DNA of 58,478 nucleotides from a virus. The notes beneath the pieces were generated by a model. That model had not been told where the DNA came from, did no database searches, and saw only the letters and a list, made by a program, of their open reading frames with translations. Made by a program: the position numbers and the translations under genes. Each line of letters begins with the position of its first letter. Position 1 is the first letter of the stretch. Below are positions 55,044 through 58,478 of this stretch, one piece after another. Location of the stretch: the IMG/VR virus record IMGVR_UViG_3300021170_000022, positions 1 through 58,478 of that record; one strand, 5' to 3'.

Positions 55044-55373
55044 TTAGGCGACCGCGACACCGTTCAGGGGGCCGGTATACCAATTTCCGTTGCGCGAGAT
55101 CAATTCCACGGCGCTTCCCTTCGTCCCATTGAACGTGAGCGTAGAATTCGAGCCGCCGTTTAGGCCAGCCGTAGGAGGGGAGCCGTTCGGTGCGATCGTG
55201 ATCACATGCGCGTGACCCGTCTCATCGATAAATCGAAGTATCTGTCCGTCCACGGTCGGAAGCGCAAGCGTCAAAGCTAGTGCGCCAGCTGCGTTGATGT
55301 GATTTAGCTCGGCGGGCGTGATCGCGCCGGCTAGCGTGATGACGTTCGGAGCTCTATTCGGAACACTCGACAT
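55044..55373 (-). CDS. Virion decoration/fibre-like beta protein
   Basis: The 109-residue protein reads VITLAGAITPAELNHINAAG, then VDGQILRFIDETGHAHVITI and LTFNGTKGSAVELISRNGNW. This is a single copy of a small beta domain common in phage fibres and decoration proteins (G..l.f.d.tg.aH.iT...; ..g..veL.s.nG.W). No signal peptide. A head decoration or fibre role is likely. Confidence 0.6.
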   Translation of the reverse strand: MSSVPNRAPNVITLAGAITPAELNHINAAGALALTLALPTVDGQILRFIDETGHAHVITIAPNGSPPTAGLNGGSNSTLTFNGTKGSAVELISRNGNWYTGPLNGVAVA

Positions 55374-55397
55374 AATTCAGTTCTCCTTTTTTGTGAT

Positions 55398-55718
55398 TTA
55401 TTCCCCGCGGGCCGTCCTGGCCGAATGGCACGAATGGCACAGCGAAAGACAGTTTGATTCCACTAAACGCAATTTCGGATACTGAGTGATCTTCCGGATA
55501 TGATGCACTTCAGTCGCGGCGCGCTCACAGTCCGCGCACACAGGATGGCGCCGCAAGAACCAGGCGCGAAATCTGCGCCAGATTGCGTCATATCCCCGCG
55601 CTGATGAATTTCCACGCCAGGAGTCCGGTTCTCCGGCGTGTTCCGCGCAGCGTCCGGATCGAAGTGCGTACTCTCCGCATCCCGGGTGAATACATGGCCG
55701 GACTGGAGCATCGGGCAC
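55398..55718 (-). CDS. HNH endonuclease of the packaging region
   Basis: The 106-residue product has two CxxC/CxxH pairs and the core HPVCADCERAATEVHHIRKI, then NCLSLCHSCHSARTARGE. HNH genes of this small type lie next to terminase genes in many HK97-like phages, where they nick DNA and support terminase cutting of packaging sites. The catalytic His is in VHHI. Confidence 0.9.
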   Translation of the reverse strand: MPDAPVRPCIHPGCGEYALRSGRCAEHAGEPDSWRGNSSARGYDAIWRRFRAWFLRRHPVCADCERAATEVHHIRKITQYPKLRLVESNCLSLCHSCHSARTARGE

Positions 55719-55720
55719 CC

Positions 55721-56203
55721 TTATTGACCATTCGTTCGCTCAACTTCATCCCACAGCAGCGTCATCTGTACTGTTCCCGAAATGGAATTAGTCCGAAACG
55801 AGTAATTTCGTGGCTGCGCCTTGAGCATCTCCAACCCCGCCAGGTTGACCAGGATCGATGTGCCGGCCGAAACCTGAAAAGCTTGAGACAGAATAGTTCC
55901 GCTTCCCACATTGCTCCCGGTGAAAACCAGTACGCCGGCGCTCGGGGCCTCCTGGGTGGAACTCGCGGCGGTCCCGGCGGTCGCCGTCGCAGCGGACCCA
56001 TCCCTTTCGACCTGCACCGTGCAGGCGACGGAGCAATAGATACTTACTGAACGCAGGATGGCGTGAACGATCGGAGTGGCGGGCTGCTGGACGGTCAAAA
56101 CGGCGGCCGACGAGCTGACGGTCGCATTGTAGACGGTCGAATAGTGAAAACTTTGGCCGTAAGCTGCACCAATCGCTACAAGCCACAACAAAATTCCTTT
56201 CAC
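55721..56203 (-). CDS. Exported beta-rich protein between TerL and HNH genes
   Basis: The 160-residue product starts with a signal peptide (MKGILLWLVAIGAAYGQ) and continues as a Ser/Thr/Val-rich domain (FHYSTVYNATVSSSAAVLTV). It has two cysteines in YCSVACTVQV and a beta end (SISGTVQMTLLWDEVER). It shares its style with the exported proteins near the tail genes. It is located between terL and the HNH gene with short gaps, so it is part of the packaging transcript. Confidence 0.65.
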   Translation of the reverse strand: MKGILLWLVAIGAAYGQSFHYSTVYNATVSSSAAVLTVQQPATPIVHAILRSVSIYCSVACTVQVERDGSAATATAGTAASSTQEAPSAGVLVFTGSNVGSGTILSQAFQVSAGTSILVNLAGLEMLKAQPRNYSFRTNSISGTVQMTLLWDEVERTNGQ

Positions 56204-56219
56204 GGTTTTAAGTCCTCCT

Positions 56220-58121
56220 TCATGCGCGAATTGCCATTGAATCCGCGGGCAGCGTCAACAAGCCCCTGCTGGCGTATATTGACCGCTTCGGCGCGCTTAC
56301 CAACAGCCTTGATAGCGTCATTAAGGCCGCCACAGCGCCGTCGATCTTGTTTTCGTCATCGTCCTTTCGCGGAAAAACGTGCTCATTAGCATCCTGGTGC
56401 GCCGTAACGTTCCCGATCATCCAGTTCATGATCGGATTCCCATCGTGATGGATGCGGCCCTCAACAATCAGCGCGTCCATCTCTTTCATCAAGGGAGAAA
56501 GCGTTTTTACGTTGCGCGGCACTTCCACCGGCTGCGCCTTCGTAAGCTTGCCGATGCATTGCGACAACTGCGCAGCATTCCACGGGTCATATGCGAGCTC
56601 TCGAGCCTTATACTCGCGGACATCATCCAGCGTCTCGTTCTGGACCAGCTCCAAGTCCACGACCGCGCCGGAATGGATCGTCATGTGCTCTTTCCAGCCG
56701 TGATAGTGTTGCGACTCCGGCCGCGCCACCTGCGCCTGCGGCAAATAGAACCGCGGGAAGAGAAAATAATGATCCTTTCCGTTGACGATCTTCTTGAATC
56801 CGATAATCCGCGCCGTGAAATCGCGCTTCGTCGACAAGTCCAACCCCACCGCGCACGGCAATCCTACGAATTGACGCGGATGTAGCGAAGCGTCGCCCAA
56901 CTCTTTCCATTGCTGGAGATTGAAATAGGCCTCATTAGCGCCTACCCACACACACAGGTGTTTGGTCTTGAACACACCCTGCTTCCGCGCGGTTTGAATC
57001 GCGGCCGACTGCTCCGTCACCAGGTAATCGCGAAAAACGCTCACATCGAAGTTCGGATTGGCCTTAATCAATGCGGCTTCCGACGTCCAGTCGTCCTTCG
57101 GATCGATCGTGTAAATGATCCCGAATACCTCGTCGCGTACCACGGACCCTGCCAGGATTTTCACGATATCGACCTGCAAGAGTTTGCACGGCCCCGCCAA
57201 CTTGAATCCAGCCGTCGTGATTACGAGTTGTATCGGCTGCTGCCGCGCTCCCATGCCGGTACGCAGCGTATCGAAGAGCGTGTCCGAGTCGTGTTCGTGA
57301 TATTCGTCGACAATCCCGCAGGTCGGCGACGCGCCGTCTCCCGGCTTCCGGACTACCACTTCGAAACGCGACCCATCCTCCGGAATGCGCATTTCCTGGC
57401 TGGTCGGGCTCGCGATCTTCACGCCGAGGAATTGCCGCAGCTCAATGCTTCGGTGAAGCATTAGCAGCGCCGGCCGGAAAACCTCCATCGCCTGGTCTTC
57501 CTTGGTCGCACCGCTATAGACCTCCGCGCCGAATTCGTTGTCGCAGGCGAACATATAGTCGCCGATGATCGCAGCCAGAATCGATTTTGCGTTTTTCCGC
57601 CCCACCTCGACGTAGGCGAGCGAAAATCGTCGCATCCCCGTCGAGCGCTTTACCCACCCGAAAAGGCAGCACAAGATGAAAATCTGCCACGGCTGCAAAA
57701 CTATCAGCTCCGCATTCGCCGCCCAACTGCCCTTCACATGCGGTAGCAGCTCTGCGAACCGGCAGATTCGATCCGCCTTGGCCTGATCGAACCGGTAGCC
57801 CCAGTCCCTCTTCGCTAAATCGTCCAAATGCCGGCGGCAGGCCATTTTCACCGTGTCACAAGCTGAAATTTCATCGCGAATTACCCGCCACGCATAATCT
57901 TCAGCGATGCCCGAAAAATCCTTAGATGCGGATCCCGATGCGAACCAACGGGCCGCAAACCCGATACTCAGCTTCGGCTGGATCTCATCCCATGCCGCGC
58001 CTCGTTCCGCCTCGGATTTAAACGCACTCGCACCATTCGGACCGAGGAGCAATTCGATTACCTGCGCCCGCGAAATCTGGTCGCCCGGCCTTACCCGAGC
58101 TTTACGATTAATTCTTGCCAT
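56220..58121 (-). CDS. terL: Terminase large subunit
   Basis: This 633-residue ATPase/nuclease pumps DNA into the head. The ATPase half has LQPWQIFILCCLFGWVKRST, Walker A VEVGRKNAKS at about 171-180, YSGATKEDQAMEVFRPALLM and Walker B CGIVDEYHEHDS. The nuclease half has the Asp-rich AVGLDLSTKRDFTARIIGFK and later AYDPWNAAQLSQ and HDGNPIMNWMIGNV. This is the classical large type that pairs with P27-like small subunits. The start overlaps the terS stop. Confidence 0.97.
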   Translation of the reverse strand: MARINRKARVRPGDQISRAQVIELLLGPNGASAFKSEAERGAAWDEIQPKLSIGFAARWFASGSASKDFSGIAEDYAWRVIRDEISACDTVKMACRRHLDDLAKRDWGYRFDQAKADRICRFAELLPHVKGSWAANAELIVLQPWQIFILCCLFGWVKRSTGMRRFSLAYVEVGRKNAKSILAAIIGDYMFACDNEFGAEVYSGATKEDQAMEVFRPALLMLHRSIELRQFLGVKIASPTSQEMRIPEDGSRFEVVVRKPGDGASPTCGIVDEYHEHDSDTLFDTLRTGMGARQQPIQLVITTAGFKLAGPCKLLQVDIVKILAGSVVRDEVFGIIYTIDPKDDWTSEAALIKANPNFDVSVFRDYLVTEQSAAIQTARKQGVFKTKHLCVWVGANEAYFNLQQWKELGDASLHPRQFVGLPCAVGLDLSTKRDFTARIIGFKKIVNGKDHYFLFPRFYLPQAQVARPESQHYHGWKEHMTIHSGAVVDLELVQNETLDDVREYKARELAYDPWNAAQLSQCIGKLTKAQPVEVPRNVKTLSPLMKEMDALIVEGRIHHDGNPIMNWMIGNVTAHQDANEHVFPRKDDDENKIDGAVAALMTLSRLLVSAPKRSIYASRGLLTLPADSMAIRA

Positions 58122-58434
58122 ACAACTTCAATTGCTTCCCGCTAGCTTCCTGATCCATCCCCAGCAACCGGAACGCCCGATGCATGATCAAAGTCGAATC
58201 GCGCTCGATCGATGTAGCCGGATTCACCTTCAGCACCCCAAACCGATCCTTGATGAGCGCCCCATGTTCAGCGATGGAAGTCCGTGCCTCATCCCGCCGT
58301 TCCAATGCATCAAAAAAGGTTTCCAGAATCCGCGCCGCCGCCGAATCGATCTCATACTCATCAACGATCCGCGTCCACCGCTCCTTCGAAAGCTCCGTAA
58401 GATGCCCCGGAGCCGCTATCTTTTCTACGCTCAC
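58108..58434 (-). CDS. terS: Terminase small subunit, P27-like
   Basis: The 108-residue product begins at GTG 58434 and contains APGHLTELSKERWTRIVDEY, then FGVLKVNPATSIERDSTLIM and HRAFRLLGMD. The patterns GxLKxNPAxxIERDSxxxMxRAFRxLGxD are diagnostic for the phage P27 small-terminase family. It recognises the packaging site. The GTG shares GTGA with the stop of the ORF that continues at the other end of the window. Confidence 0.92.
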   Translation of the reverse strand: MSVEKIAAPGHLTELSKERWTRIVDEYEIDSAAARILETFFDALERRDEARTSIAEHGALIKDRFGVLKVNPATSIERDSTLIMHRAFRLLGMDQEASGKQLKLYGKN

Positions 58435-58478
58435 GCAAAATAAATTTTAGGGAATTCCCCATCCGCCTTTTTTTCGCG

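Overview
The window reads as a complete, probably circular genome of a temperate siphovirus-type phage of roughly 58.5 kb. Its host is probably a Gram-negative soil bacterium; I suspect Acidobacteriota from the style of the secreted cargo proteins, but this is inference. Almost every gene lies on the minus strand. The integrase and a tRNA-like attP candidate are internal, so this is not a prophage cut at its att sites. An ORF running off the left edge continues in frame at the right edge and stops in a 4-bp overlap with terS. This supports joining the two ends.

Early region (13.9 kb down to 0.4 kb, minus strand). A consensus-like sigma70 promoter at about 13.95 kb drives a tightly packed operon whose genes mostly overlap by 1-14 bp. 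In order it carries small ribbon-helix-helix and HTH proteins, a micro membrane protein, SSB, an Ala-repeat protein, a membrane protein, an RRM RNA-binding protein, a large ParB-like protein, a secreted NNPG-type protein, several small zinc-finger proteins, a Gp37/Gp68 (DUF5131) protein, an ASCH protein, an excisionase-like protein, a tyrosine integrase and a primase-polymerase/SF3 helicase. A 400-bp AT-rich gap with eight GTGACG repeats after the primase gene is a good origin candidate.

Plus-strand cargo (14.0-15.4 kb). Three genes lie opposite to everything else: a small regulator-like protein, a secreted host-like protein and a membrane protein.

Late region (58.4 kb down to 15.4 kb, minus strand). 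The order is TerS, TerL, a secreted protein, HNH, portal, a winged-helix protein, a bacterioferritin-like protein, ClpP-type protease, HK97 capsid, and the head-tail connector and adaptor. An accessory island of about 10 kb follows (glycosyltransferases, methyltransferases, a PIG-L/LmbE deacetylase and exported proteins) and carries a complete IS1595-type element. Next come the tail terminator, tube, chaperones, tape measure, distal tail proteins, a J-like tip protein, a sialidase-like receptor protein, an exit cluster (L,D-transpeptidase-like, patatin-like phospholipase, secreted HNH, holin) and two large exported fibre or beta-helix proteins.

Most unusual features: about fourteen proteins with Sec-type signal peptides, most of them inside the virion operon; a 15-bp palindrome, GTCTCCGNCGGAGAC, with six exact copies confined to the late region; a bacterioferritin-like gene among the head genes; and a sugar/methyl-modification island splitting head from tail genes.
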